Numbered from the stretch's first letter, positions 44,890 to 54,085 are shown. The stretch is 64,000 nucleotides of DNA from Clostridia bacterium (GCA_017513525.1 JAFXFC010000012.1:30966-94965); one strand, 5' to 3'. A program made the numbers and translations. Notes: a model not told the origin generated them from the letters alone.

Positions 44890-44918
44890 TTGACACATTA
44901 TGATGTAACTGTTATTAT
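44890..44918 (+). promoter_or_regulatory. Promoter of the DUF4838 gene
   Basis: Perfect TTGACA (44890-44895), 17-nt spacer, TATTAT (44913-44918), 33 nt before the start codon. Confidence 0.76.
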
Positions 44919-44951
44919 TAAATAAAGTATAAAGCTCAGGAGGAGATCTCA

Positions 44952-46832
44952 ATGTCGGCTATTTTTAAAGCACTTATCTCTTTTATGCAGGTATTTCTTT
45001 TATCAATAGGACTCATACCTGTGGATAGAAATGTAGATTACGGAGGAAACGAATATATCTCTCCCGTTATCAGTACACCCATGTATCTTGTGGAAGACGG
45101 TGCAACAGATTATTATATCGTCACAGCTGATGAAACCGATGAATGTATAGATACTGCCGTAAAAGAGCTTCAGGACTATCTTGAAAAGATAAGCGGTGTA
45201 AAGCTCCCTGTTACAGTAGAATCTTTAATTCCCGAATCGGCAAAAGCCATTTCTATCGGTGAAACAAATATCTCGGATACTATTGAATTTGATTTTTCTT
45301 CTATTGGTGAAGACGGATTTTTACTTTATTCTGACGGTGAGAATTTCATTATCCGCGGTGAAGACAGCAGAGGAACCTTATACGGTGTTTATACCTTCCT
45401 TGAGGAATATCTCGGTGTTCGTTGGTTTACGCCTACACTTGAAAAGGTGCCCGAAAGCGACGATATCGTAATAGATGCAAATATTAACCGTGTTGTTGAG
45501 CCTTCCTTTGCTGTCAGAAGAAATGACACAATGGGAACAAATGAAGCACACAGAGCCAGAACAAAAATGAATGTGTCATTCCACCAAAATGCAACGAAGT
45601 ACGGCGGAACACTGACATATTCATTATGGGATGCCTCGCTTCTTACACTTGTTCCTAAGTCCCTTTTCTCTGAACATCCCGAATATTTTGCACTGGGTGA
45701 AGACGGAAACCGTACATCGGATCATGTATGTCTTACAAATCCTGATGTTCTCGACCTTGTTGTAAAAAATGCAAGAGAAATAATGAGCAATGCCACCAAC
45801 GGTGCAAAGTTTATTCATATAGGCCAGGATGATAATATAAATTACTGCCATTGTGAAAACTGTGAAGCCCTTTATGAAAAGTACGGTGCCGTTTCTGCTC
45901 CCACTCTTATTTTTACGAATAATCTTGCAGATATTTTAGGCCCCGAATTCCCCGATTATACATTTACATTTTACGCATATAATGAAACAGACCGTCCTCC
46001 CACGGACACGAGTCTGAAATGCCGCCCCAATGTTGCCCCCGTGCTCTGCGGACTTCATAAGGCATGTCGCAGTCATTCACTTCTTGAATGCGGTGCACAG
46101 GACGGAGATGACAGCTTCCTTAATCTCTACGGTGAAAAAGAACCTGCAATTGCCCAGGATTTTAAGGTATGGACCGAGATTGCAGACAGAACCTATATAT
46201 ATGACTATACAATAAACTTCCTGTTCTCGGCACAGTTTTTCTCAAACTTCGAATATATGCAGGAAACAATGAAATACATGCACGACATCGGTATCACAGG
46301 CTATATTTATAACTGCGGTGACGGACATTCTGCAGCATTTAATGAGCTCAGAAATTATCTTCTGTGTAAATTACAGTGGGATGTTAATGCAGATGTAGAA
46401 TATCATATGATGGATTTCTTGAGTGCATATTACGGAGAAGCCGCTGCTCCCTATATTAAAGAAATTATTGATATTCAGACCGCACAGATTAAGGCAACTG
46501 CTCACGCATTTGACTTTGACTGGCATTATCAATCGGGTTATTATCCCATTCACACAATGCTGCAGCTTGATATTCTCTGGAATAAGGCACTTAATGCCGA
46601 TATCACAGAGGAGCAGCTTAATAATGTTGAAATTGCAAACTTAAGCTGGGAATTCTTCAAGGCAAATCAGATGCAGCTTGAATATTTCTTCTTAAATCCA
46701 TTGAGAATGGTTGAACAGGAATGGCTTTATGATGAGTTTAAGGAGCATGGAATAGACAGAGTTTCGTCATTCTCCATAATCCCCGAAAAGGATAAAATTA
46801 ACTTTATCCAACGCCCCATTATGTGGGAATAA
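44952..46832 (+). CDS. DUF4838-domain glycan-active protein
   Basis: 626-aa protein. An alpha/beta N-terminal domain like that before GH20 hexosaminidases (about 55-150: TDECIDTAVKELQDYLEKISG, GTLYGVYTFLEEYLGVRWFTP) precedes a DUF4838 barrel with IHIGQDDNINYCHCENCEALYEKYG, the Cys-containing signature of the family. Members are putative N-acetylhexosaminidase- or glucuronidase-like hydrolases of surface glycans; chemistry unproven. Residues 1-23 (MSAIFKALISFMQVFLLSIG) are hydrophobic with one Lys, an atypical signal-like start similar in flavour to that of the GH16 protein. RBS AGGAGGAG. Confidence 0.82.
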   Translation: MSAIFKALISFMQVFLLSIGLIPVDRNVDYGGNEYISPVISTPMYLVEDGATDYYIVTADETDECIDTAVKELQDYLEKISGVKLPVTVESLIPESAKAISIGETNISDTIEFDFSSIGEDGFLLYSDGENFIIRGEDSRGTLYGVYTFLEEYLGVRWFTPTLEKVPESDDIVIDANINRVVEPSFAVRRNDTMGTNEAHRARTKMNVSFHQNATKYGGTLTYSLWDASLLTLVPKSLFSEHPEYFALGEDGNRTSDHVCLTNPDVLDLVVKNAREIMSNATNGAKFIHIGQDDNINYCHCENCEALYEKYGAVSAPTLIFTNNLADILGPEFPDYTFTFYAYNETDRPPTDTSLKCRPNVAPVLCGLHKACRSHSLLECGAQDGDDSFLNLYGEKEPAIAQDFKVWTEIADRTYIYDYTINFLFSAQFFSNFEYMQETMKYMHDIGITGYIYNCGDGHSAAFNELRNYLLCKLQWDVNADVEYHMMDFLSAYYGEAAAPYIKEIIDIQTAQIKATAHAFDFDWHYQSGYYPIHTMLQLDILWNKALNADITEEQLNNVEIANLSWEFFKANQMQLEYFFLNPLRMVEQEWLYDEFKEHGIDRVSSFSIIPEKDKINFIQRPIMWE

Positions 46833-46847
46833 ATCAATATGAAATAT

Positions 46848-46869
46848 GCCCTCCCTTTACCGGGAGGGC
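46848..46869. terminator. Terminator between convergent genes
   Basis: Perfect stem GCCCTCCC/GGGAGGGC with TTTACC loop; T-rich context on the right (AATTAATTTATTTATT). Confidence 0.78.
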
Positions 46870-46876
46870 AATTAAT

Positions 46877-47755
46877 TTATTTATTATGTTTTTTTCTTCG
46901 TAATTTTAATAAACTGAAAATTATCGCAATAAAAGCTAGCAAAGAAATAATTTTTATAATTAAAAGTACAGTACCTTTGTAAATAAACGGAAGCTCAAGC
47001 TCTTCTTCGGGAAGAAGAGAAAGCAGCTTATCTCTGTCTTTTGCCGAAACAGTATAATCTGCATATGTTGTGTGAGAGTTCATCAGAATTTTTGCATCAG
47101 ATGTTATACCAAAGGTTATATCTTCGGTATATATCGTCATTTGACGAAGCTGTGATTTTGTGGATCTGCTGTCAACGGGGTAAGCCGTTATAGTGCTGCA
47201 CACGGAATAGAATTCATCATAGGGAATGTCATAGTAGTTTTCTATTTTTACCGTATTTTCTGCGTTTTTCTGAAGGCCCAGTGCTTCACTCAGTGTAACG
47301 GGCTGTCCGACAGTTTTTAGTTCCTGGTTTATTTTATCTATTCTTTTGTTGTCGCTTTCTTTATATTTCCCTGAATTTATAGGTATTTCAATGTCATTAT
47401 CTATATCGGTTTTATCCGAAAGCTTCAAGGTGTCAGTATCGTAACTGTCAGGGAAAAAAACATAATTATTAACATCGTCATTGAAAGAAGCAAAAATATA
47501 TGTGTTTCCCGGAATCAATATCTGATGGCTTGTATCAGCTATCTTTAATTGTCCGAGAGGTACATCTCCTTTTATTATTTTTGTTGGGATAACACTTACT
47601 TTGTTAAATGACGGATACATGTTTATTACTTCAGCAAAATAGATTGTTACATTGTCATCACTGTAAAGATCACCGGGAACCGACCATGCAAAAGCCGAAG
47701 TTGACAGTAAAAGCAGTAAAATAAGAGAAATAATGATACTGAACAGTTTTTTCAA
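46877..47755 (-). CDS. Hypothetical exported, membrane-anchored protein
   Basis: About 292-aa protein. Signal peptide (about 1-22, LLLLLSTSAFA) and a C-terminal membrane helix (about 262-284) followed by a Lys/Arg-rich tail RRKKHNK, so the middle domain faces outward and is anchored at its C-terminus. The exported part is beta-rich with an OB-like feel (DNVTIYFAEVINMYP, KVSVIPTKIIKGD) near residues 28-60. TTG 47755 is the start because AAGGAG lies 9 nt upstream; ATG further up at 47788 has none. Function unknown. Confidence 0.65.
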   Translation of the reverse strand: MKKLFSIIISLILLLLLSTSAFAWSVPGDLYSDDNVTIYFAEVINMYPSFNKVSVIPTKIIKGDVPLGQLKIADTSHQILIPGNTYIFASFNDDVNNYVFFPDSYDTDTLKLSDKTDIDNDIEIPINSGKYKESDNKRIDKINQELKTVGQPVTLSEALGLQKNAENTVKIENYYDIPYDEFYSVCSTITAYPVDSRSTKSQLRQMTIYTEDITFGITSDAKILMNSHTTYADYTVSAKDRDKLLSLLPEEELELPFIYKGTVLLIIKIISLLAFIAIIFSLLKLRRKKHNK

Positions 47756-47846
47756 AATTATCAACTCCTTCTGTTTATATTTTTGCATATAGAACAGATG
47801 TTGTAAATATTATTGCCCTAATCTTAATAAAAAGATAAGAAAAAAA

Positions 47847-47870
47847 TTCCCTGTGCCGAAACACAGGGAA
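47847..47870 (-). terminator. Terminator of the YhhN / DHS-like / PfkB operon
   Basis: Stem TTCCCTGTG/CACAGGGAA with CCGAAA loop; the minus strand continues into TTTTTTT. Starts 4 nt after the PfkB stop. Confidence 0.85.
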
Positions 47871-47873
47871 AAA

Positions 47874-48881
47874 TTATTCTGCAATATTTTCAATTTCTTC
47901 AGAATTTGCTGTGCCTGTCATGCCGATTTTTTTGACGGTAACAGCGGAGGCAAGACCTGCAAGGGCTGCCGCCTTTTCGAGTGGTGCACCAGCACATACT
48001 GCAAGTGAAAATGCGGAAAGGGAAGTGTCGCCTGCACCGCAGATGTCCAATTCGCCCGTAAGGGCTTTAGCACCCACTCTTATACCCTCTTTACCGTCTG
48101 TGACAAAGGAGCCTTTATCTCCTAAGGTGCAAAAAACCTTGGCAGTATTTTTTACGGCAAGAGCCTTTGCCGCTTCAAGGAATTGTTCTTCCGAAGCATT
48201 TATAAAGCCGTCATCAGAGTAAACTGCTCTCCAGCATTCAACCTCATTGGGCTTTAAGATACAGTCGGTGTATTTTCCGATATTATATCGGCTGTCGCAA
48301 ATGACGGTAAGCCCCTTTTTTGCAAGAGCTGTTATTTCTTCTCTTACCTTATCAGTTACAATACCATATTTGAACTGATCCGCAACACAAAGCACATTTA
48401 CCTTTTTTGCAAGCTCATGAAGATTTTCTATGACCTTTTCTTCTGTCGCTTCGTCAATAGGACAGCGGTTTTCAAAATCAAGGCGAGGGTCTTCATAAAC
48501 CGTTGCGGATATTCCGTGACGCATAGGCTTACAGTAGGCATTTGTAAAGCGGTTTTTCGTTTCAATTATATATTCGTCGCTTATGCCGCTCTTTTTTATA
48601 AGGTCACGAAGAAGCATGCCTCTCCAGTCGTCACCTATAAGAGAAAGTGCATATATCTTTTGAGGAATGAGTGCTGCGAGATTTGCCGCTACATTCCCCC
48701 CAGCTCCCATAGAGGTCTTTTCGGATGTTACAGGCAGGGGATAATGAGGCGTTTCACGGGATAGCTCCGATAAAGTCATATCGGCATGCCAATAAATATC
48801 AACGCAGAAATCGCCTATAATACCTATCTTGCATTCTTTGATTTTATCAGTTATTTCTCTTACTTCTTGTTTTGTGAGCAT
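47874..48881 (-). CDS. PfkB-family carbohydrate kinase (heptose/RfaE-like)
   Basis: 335-aa ribokinase-fold sugar kinase. GIIGDFCVDIYW, MGAGGNVAANLAAL (sugar-binding) and DICGAGDTSLSAF (anion hole GAGD with catalytic Asp) are intact. The closest flavour is the RfaE/HldE kinase domain that phosphorylates heptose-7-phosphate, but no adenylyltransferase domain is present. The start overlaps by 1-2 nt spacing with the end of the DHS-like gene, so the two are coupled. Substrate unknown; may belong to a nucleotide-sugar route. Confidence 0.85.
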   Translation of the reverse strand: MLTKQEVREITDKIKECKIGIIGDFCVDIYWHADMTLSELSRETPHYPLPVTSEKTSMGAGGNVAANLAALIPQKIYALSLIGDDWRGMLLRDLIKKSGISDEYIIETKNRFTNAYCKPMRHGISATVYEDPRLDFENRCPIDEATEEKVIENLHELAKKVNVLCVADQFKYGIVTDKVREEITALAKKGLTVICDSRYNIGKYTDCILKPNEVECWRAVYSDDGFINASEEQFLEAAKALAVKNTAKVFCTLGDKGSFVTDGKEGIRVGAKALTGELDICGAGDTSLSAFSLAVCAGAPLEKAAALAGLASAVTVKKIGMTGTANSEEIENIAE

Positions 48882-48882
48882 A

Positions 48883-49845
48883 TTAATATAATTCCTTTAA
48901 TTTATCGTAAAGTGTGGGTATCGTTATCTGATGATCGCCTACAAAATGCCAACCCATACCGCCTTTACAGGTAGGTCTGTTTACGATATTTTTACGGGGT
49001 CTGTAGTAGTAATTCGGATCTTCATAGCCTATCTTTGAACGGAAGTTGCCGAGATTTATAAGGTCAAAATTTGCAGTTGTGATATTAAAGGTGGGATATC
49101 CTTGATTTCTTGCAATTGATAAAGTTTTAAGGAACACTTCGGGGCCTATAACGGAAGAACCGAAATTAAGGAAAACTCCGCCGTCAAGCTGAGCGACACT
49201 GTAAGCCATTTTCCTGAAATCAATGCCCGAACACTTACCGATGTTAGCCATATCGCATGAAGGGTGCTGATGAATAATATCAGTGCCAAGGGCAATATGA
49301 TAGGTTGTCGGAATATCAAGCTTATAGGCGTTCCATAAAATGCAGTCTTCACGGTTGGGGAATTTTTCGGGGTGCTCGTCGATGTATTTTCCGAGAGCCT
49401 CACCGTAACCTAAATTCAGCTTTGCGCCCTCGTTTAATGCTTCATTCATCCATGCGCCTGTTTCTTCCCACATACCGAAAGAGCCGTCTTCGATGGCTGT
49501 TGGAACATCCTCTGATGTGCCGCCGAGATAGCATAATTCAAAATCGTGAATACTTGTAGCACCGTTTGCTGCAATATGAGTTATAATACCCATTTTCATG
49601 AGTTCGATTATATATCTTGAAAGGCGGTTTTTTACAACATGAGCGCCCATGCTCCATATAACGGGTCTTCCGTTTTTACGGGCAGTAATTATTCTTTCAA
49701 TGAGTTCATCGAAGCCGTCATAGGTATATTCTTCATGGGGAGTAACTCCCGGAGTCATCATGTTTTCAATTGTTACAAGGTTTATTCTGTTCTTTGCAGA
49801 ATAAGTTTTTATGCCCGAAAAATCGAGCTGCATTTGTCTTCTCAT
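48883..49845 (-). CDS. Conserved protein, deoxyhypusine-synthase-like
   Basis: 320-aa protein. Segments such as WSMGAHVVKNRLSRYIIELMKMGIITHIAANGATSIHDFE resemble the nucleotide-binding core of deoxyhypusine synthase, a Rossmann-type NAD fold, but the eIF5A substrate does not exist in bacteria, and the C-terminal half with YYYRPRKNIVNRPT differs. Bacterial members are known but not assigned. Coupled to PfkB (1-nt gap) and 14 nt after the YhhN gene. Fold assignment is tentative; reaction unknown. Confidence 0.55.
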   Translation of the reverse strand: MRRQMQLDFSGIKTYSAKNRINLVTIENMMTPGVTPHEEYTYDGFDELIERIITARKNGRPVIWSMGAHVVKNRLSRYIIELMKMGIITHIAANGATSIHDFELCYLGGTSEDVPTAIEDGSFGMWEETGAWMNEALNEGAKLNLGYGEALGKYIDEHPEKFPNREDCILWNAYKLDIPTTYHIALGTDIIHQHPSCDMANIGKCSGIDFRKMAYSVAQLDGGVFLNFGSSVIGPEVFLKTLSIARNQGYPTFNITTANFDLINLGNFRSKIGYEDPNYYYRPRKNIVNRPTCKGGMGWHFVGDHQITIPTLYDKLKELY

Positions 49846-49859
49846 AATATTACTTCCTA

Positions 49860-50573
49860 TCAGCTAAAAAGAATTGTACTTGCAATTACAAACTGTGCAA
49901 TATAATAAGTCACATGATTTGTAACTATGTCAACGGGTCTGTTTTTACCTTCCCCGAAATAAGTTCCCGAAAGAATAAGGTCAGATATAACAAAGAATAC
50001 ACCGCCTACAAAGAAAATTACAAGATGAATATTGTCTTTGATACCTGAGAATATAGAGACGAAGAGTGCGAATACGGTTGTAAAAAATAAAAGAGAGCCG
50101 TAAAGAGTAGAAATTATTTTATATTCACCGTATTTCAACTTCATTATTTTCTCTCCGAAATAAACCGCACATGCGGCAATAACGGCAATACCTAAAGAGG
50201 GAAGAAGTGATATTGCCTTAAATGAGGGAGCGGCTCCCGCAATAATAGCTGCAATATAGAAGAAATGTCCGAAGGCGAAGGAAATAAAGCCTGCATTCGT
50301 TAAAAACTTCTCGTCATTTCTATACATAAACTTCATATCAAGCCATATATCGCCTAATATTCCGCAGGTGAGTCCCGCAATGATAAGCCCTGAATATAAC
50401 GAGGGATTTCCTATAGCAAGAAATACACCTGTTAAAATAAACATAACGCTTGTGAAGGCTTTTGCCATAAGAGATTTTACATCTGTCTTTTTTACTCTGA
50501 GTGTCAGGAAAAGAACAAGTCCCAGAATGCCGAAAAGTAATGTGCAGGTGTAAAGAATCAACGATAAATCCAT
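49860..50573 (-). CDS. YhhN/TMEM86-family membrane protein (second copy)
   Basis: 237-aa membrane protein with about eight hydrophobic segments. YhhN motifs: GILGDIWLDMKF, SFAFGHFFYI (clear GHxxY), FVISDLILS and a C-terminal VTYYIAQFVI. It keeps the family His where the copy at 23785-24513 reads SHICF. RBS AAGGAGA before ATG 50573. First gene of the YhhN / DHS-like / PfkB operon. Lysoplasmalogenase activity is the family precedent. Confidence 0.82.
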   Translation of the reverse strand: MDLSLILYTCTLLFGILGLVLFLTLRVKKTDVKSLMAKAFTSVMFILTGVFLAIGNPSLYSGLIIAGLTCGILGDIWLDMKFMYRNDEKFLTNAGFISFAFGHFFYIAAIIAGAAPSFKAISLLPSLGIAVIAACAVYFGEKIMKLKYGEYKIISTLYGSLLFFTTVFALFVSIFSGIKDNIHLVIFFVGGVFFVISDLILSGTYFGEGKNRPVDIVTNHVTYYIAQFVIASTILFS

Positions 50574-50652
50574 AACAATTCTCCTTTATTTCAGATTAAT
50601 CTAATAATATCATATGTATTTATATTTTTCTACACTTTTTAAGAAAAAGTGA

Positions 50653-50681
50653 TTGAATTCAGCTTTTGTGTATGATAAATT
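50653..50681 (+). promoter_or_regulatory. Promoter of the EEP-family gene
   Basis: TTGAAT (50653-50658), 17-nt spacer, TAAATT (50676-50681), 33 nt before ATG. Confidence 0.58.
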
Positions 50682-50713
50682 AGTTTTAAGATGTATAAAA
50701 GGAGAGAGCGGAT

Positions 50714-51469
50714 ATGAAAATAATGAGCTTCAACGTTTTATGTGCAGGACGGGATGAAAGACATTGGGAAAACAGAATTCCCCGTGTTGTAGCAGCAATA
50801 AAAGAATATGATCCCGACTCTTTAGGTGTTCAGGAGGCACATATCGGCTGGATGAATGCCTTAAAAGAAAATCTCCCCGAGTACGATTTTGTAGGGGTCG
50901 GCAGAGATGACGGAAAAGAGGAAGGCGAGTTTTCCGCTGTTTTCTATAAAAAGGATAAATTTATTCCGGGTGAAACAGGAAATTTCTGGCTTAGTGAAAC
51001 TCCCGATATTCCCGGAAAAGGCTGGGATGCCGCATGTATCAGAATTTGCTCTTATGTAATGCTCACTGAAAAGGAAACAGGCAAGAAATTCTGTCACTTT
51101 AATACACATCTTGACCATGTGGGATTAGTAGCAATGCAAAAAGGCGCTGAATTAGTAGCAAAAAAAGCAAATGAAATATGCACCGACTGTGTAGCAGTTT
51201 TTACAGGCGACTTTAATGTCACTCCCGAATCAGCCCCCTGTAAGGCAGTAAAAGACGGAGGTTTTATTGATACGAGAGATGTTGCAGTCGAAACCGACAA
51301 GGGTAACACCTTCCACGCATTTTTAGGTCCCGAAAAATACCGTTCGGTTATTGACTATGTATTCGTAAAGGGTGAAGTAAAGGTCAATAAATTCAAGGTT
51401 ATCAGAGATGAATTTTTGGGTGATGTTCCCTCTGACCACTATCCCGTTATTGCTGATATCAAGTTTTAA
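50714..51469 (+). CDS. Endonuclease/exonuclease/phosphatase-family hydrolase
   Basis: 251-aa DNase-I-like EEP hydrolase. MSFNVLCAG (metal Asn), LGVQEAH (metal Glu), HFNTHLDHVG, FTGDFNVTPES and the C-terminal SDHYPV catalytic His are all in place. It has no signal peptide, so it acts in the cytosol. Members act on nucleic acids, phosphoinositides or sphingomyelin, and the substrate cannot be read. RBS AAGGAGAG. Confidence 0.87.
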   Translation: MKIMSFNVLCAGRDERHWENRIPRVVAAIKEYDPDSLGVQEAHIGWMNALKENLPEYDFVGVGRDDGKEEGEFSAVFYKKDKFIPGETGNFWLSETPDIPGKGWDAACIRICSYVMLTEKETGKKFCHFNTHLDHVGLVAMQKGAELVAKKANEICTDCVAVFTGDFNVTPESAPCKAVKDGGFIDTRDVAVETDKGNTFHAFLGPEKYRSVIDYVFVKGEVKVNKFKVIRDEFLGDVPSDHYPVIADIKF

Positions 51470-51476
51470 TATTAAA

Positions 51477-51504
51477 GAGCCGGGTACGAAACCGTACCCG
51501 GCTC
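51477..51504. terminator. Bidirectional terminator
   Basis: Perfect 12-bp arms GAGCCGGGTACG/CGTACCCGGCTC with AAAC loop, between convergent EEP and SGNH genes. Confidence 0.85.
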
Positions 51505-51516
51505 AGTTTATTTCAA

Positions 51517-52362
51517 TCAGAAAAGATTTACGAAGAAGTTATATATCTTTCCGAAAAACTGAAATATCTTTACGAAGAAATCAAGGAAGAAGAAAGAAAA
51601 TCCTGCGCCGAAATCCTCACCGGGAGTGGTGATAACAGGGTCTTTATATTCTGAAAGACCTGCATTTGCAATTGCTTCAAGAACTTTCACGGCAATAATT
51701 TCATTACCCTTTGCACTGGGATGAATATCGTCAGCAGCGAAATTGTCCATATCGTCACCGAGAGCAGCGCCTACTTCAACAATGATTATTTCATCGGGAT
51801 GCTCTGCATCATACTTTGCAACCATTTCATTAAGTCTTTTCTGACCTTCGCCGTAAATCTCACGAAGTGTGCCTGACTGAGGATTGTAAAGAGTCTGCAT
51901 TAAAACAACGGCATCGGGATTGTTTTCGTTGATGATATCCATAATTTTGCAGAAATCGGTGTAAAAGCCTTCTGCAATTTCATCCATTTTGCTGTAATCG
52001 GATTTTACGATACCGTCAAACATAAGACCAACAAGATTTGACAAAAGGAAATTGTTGCCGCCTATTGAAATGCTTATAATTTCAGCTTCTTTAAGGCCTT
52101 GGAGTACATTTTCATTTGAAAGTCTGCTTATAAGATTAGCGGTTGTATGACCGGGAACAGAGTAGTTTGTGTAATTGTAACCGTTTGTATCGGCAACGAT
52201 TTTTCCGTAAACTGCATCAGAGGGATTTGAAAGTCCGGAGCCGTATGCAATGGAGTCACCGAGAACGAGATAATCTACGGTTTCCTCTTCAGCAAATGCA
52301 ATAACGCTAAGATAAGTAAAGGCAAGAATAACACTTAAAATAACTGATAAAGCTTTTTTCAT
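51517..52362 (-). CDS. Secreted SGNH/GDSL-family esterase
   Basis: 281-aa exported hydrolase. Signal peptide 1-24 (ends IAFA), catalytic block I LGDSIAYGSG, block II/III around YSVPGHTTANL and ISIGGNNFLL, and block V DDIHPSAKGNE with the Asp/His pair. It is probably a carbohydrate or lipid esterase at the cell surface. The last about 28 residues are strikingly Phe-rich and amphipathic (FFFLDFFVKIFQFFGKIYNF), perhaps a membrane-surface anchor. It lies 60 nt downstream of aroQ with its own ribosome site; separate transcription is not excluded. Confidence 0.87.
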   Translation of the reverse strand: MKKALSVILSVILAFTYLSVIAFAEEETVDYLVLGDSIAYGSGLSNPSDAVYGKIVADTNGYNYTNYSVPGHTTANLISRLSNENVLQGLKEAEIISISIGGNNFLLSNLVGLMFDGIVKSDYSKMDEIAEGFYTDFCKIMDIINENNPDAVVLMQTLYNPQSGTLREIYGEGQKRLNEMVAKYDAEHPDEIIIVEVGAALGDDMDNFAADDIHPSAKGNEIIAVKVLEAIANAGLSEYKDPVITTPGEDFGAGFSFFFLDFFVKIFQFFGKIYNFFVNLF

Positions 52363-52422
52363 TATTATGACCTCTTTCCGTTTTTCTTTATTTTACCACT
52401 AAGGAAAAGACATGTAAAGATT

Positions 52423-52848
52423 TTAAGAAAGTTTTTCCTTTAAGTAGTCTATGGCTTCAATATAGCCCTGAAGACCGTGACCTGCTATTTGTTTTTCGGC
52501 ATAATATGACACGAATGAGTGCTTTCTGAATTCCTCACGGGTATTTATATCCGAAATGTGCACTTCGACCGTTGGTATACCGACAGCTTTAAGCGCATCC
52601 AAAATCGCAACACTTGTGTGTGTATAAGCCGCAGGATTTATTACAATACCGTCAACTTTACCGTAAGCGGACTGAATTTTATCAACTATAGCTCCCTCGT
52701 GGTTTGACTGAAAAATTTCATAATCAATGCCGTTGCAAGCCTTTTTGATCATTTCACAAAGAGTTTTATAATCCTGTTTTCCGTAAATATCCGGTTCACG
52801 AAGACCTAACAGGTTGAGATTTGGTCCGTTTATTATAAGTAGCTTCAT
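52423..52848 (-). CDS. aroQ: 3-dehydroquinate dehydratase, type II
   Basis: 141-aa dodecameric type II enzyme, which converts 3-dehydroquinate to 3-dehydroshikimate. INGPNLNLLGLREPDIYG at the N-terminus with catalytic Tyr, FQSNHEGAIVDKI, INPAAYTHTSVAI and VEVHISDI are all conserved. Overlaps the aroE/aroK end by 4 nt (ATGA), so it is the last gene of the aro operon. Confidence 0.96.
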   Translation of the reverse strand: MKLLIINGPNLNLLGLREPDIYGKQDYKTLCEMIKKACNGIDYEIFQSNHEGAIVDKIQSAYGKVDGIVINPAAYTHTSVAILDALKAVGIPTVEVHISDINTREEFRKHSFVSYYAEKQIAGHGLQGYIEAIDYLKEKLS

Positions 52849-54083
52849 TTTGCTATGCTCCTTAATATGCTATTAACTGTTTCTTCTGTGTTTTCGCAGA
52901 CTCCAATTTTTGTGTCGGCAAATTTTTCATATAGGGGAGAGCGTTTTTCGAAAAGCTCCCTTAAATCATTTTTTTGTGACAGGGGTCTGCCGTCTTTGGG
53001 TAAAAGCGCAATATCACGGTCAAGATAAATTATTGTCGAATTCTGATGAAGAGGATAATAATTTTCTTCTTTTGTAACTATGCCGCCGCCTGTAGCAATT
53101 ACGGTACCTGTTGCTTTTCCGGCTTCTCTTGCTGCTTTGGTTTCTCTTTTTCGGAAGTCTTCTTCACCGTAAAGTGAAAAAATTTCGGGAATTGACATAT
53201 CAGAGTTTCTTGCAATAATTTCATCCGTATCAATAAAGGGGCGTGAGAGCTTTTCGGCTAAAGCCTTTCCCAGTGTAGATTTTCCGCAGCCCGGCATTCC
53301 TATAAGAACGATATTTTTAAGCTCTGCTTCAATATTTCTTACAATTTCGGGTGTCGGGTCTTTTTCTATTTTTATATCAAGGAATAATTCGGCGGCTCTT
53401 TTAGCCTGTGCAGAAAGCATAGAAAGCCCGTTTATATTTGGAATGCCGAGTTTTTCAGCATCATATAAAAGCTTTGTTACCGACGGATTATAAATTAAAT
53501 CAAGTACTCCCGAAAGCTTTTTAAAAACGGTAAGATCTACGGGAGCAAGACCGTTATTCGGGTACATTCCCACGGGGGTTGTGTTAACAATAACATCCGC
53601 ATCGGCGTGAAACTCTATATTATCATAATTATTTTCACCGCTTCGTGAAATCGTGATGATTTCCTTTGCTCCGAGATCCTTCAGAACTGCAATGACCGTA
53701 AGTGAAGCGCCGCCCGAGCCTAAAACAAGCACCTTTTTGTCTTTAACTTCAATACCGCTTACATTAAGCATATAACTGAAACCGTAATAATCTGTATTAT
53801 ATCCGTAAAGTCCGTCGGACTTTTTTACAATGGTATTGACAGAGCCTATTTTAAGAGCAATTTCCGATATATGCGTCAAAAAGGGCATTACAGTCTTTTT
53901 ATAAGGAATGGTAACATTAAGAGCATCAAGAGGGCAGTTTTTCAGAAAATCTCCGACCTCTTCTTCTTCCATTTCATAAAGCTTATATTCATAATCGGCA
54001 ATATATGAATGTATCTGCGGAGAAAAACTGTGACCAAGCTTTTTTCCTATAAGCCCCGTTTTGAAATTTTTGGTATGAATCAT
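52845..54083 (-). CDS. aroE-aroK: Shikimate dehydrogenase - shikimate kinase fusion
   Basis: 412-aa fusion of two successive shikimate-pathway steps. N-terminal AroE (about 1-255): GLIGKKLGHSFSPQIH, NVTIPYKK with the catalytic Lys, GYNTDYYGF, LGSGGASLTV (NADP). C-terminal AroK (about 258-412): GMPGCGKSTLGKALAE (P-loop), FIDTDEIIA, GEEDFRKRE and ATGGGIVT. The junction is the short run around residue 250. Located 2 nt after pheA. Fusions of these two domains are known but not universal; here it would allow direct hand-over of shikimate. Confidence 0.94.
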   Translation of the reverse strand: MIHTKNFKTGLIGKKLGHSFSPQIHSYIADYEYKLYEMEEEEVGDFLKNCPLDALNVTIPYKKTVMPFLTHISEIALKIGSVNTIVKKSDGLYGYNTDYYGFSYMLNVSGIEVKDKKVLVLGSGGASLTVIAVLKDLGAKEIITISRSGENNYDNIEFHADADVIVNTTPVGMYPNNGLAPVDLTVFKKLSGVLDLIYNPSVTKLLYDAEKLGIPNINGLSMLSAQAKRAAELFLDIKIEKDPTPEIVRNIEAELKNIVLIGMPGCGKSTLGKALAEKLSRPFIDTDEIIARNSDMSIPEIFSLYGEEDFRKRETKAAREAGKATGTVIATGGGIVTKEENYYPLHQNSTIIYLDRDIALLPKDGRPLSQKNDLRELFEKRSPLYEKFADTKIGVCENTEETVNSILRSIAK

Positions 54084-54085
54084 TT

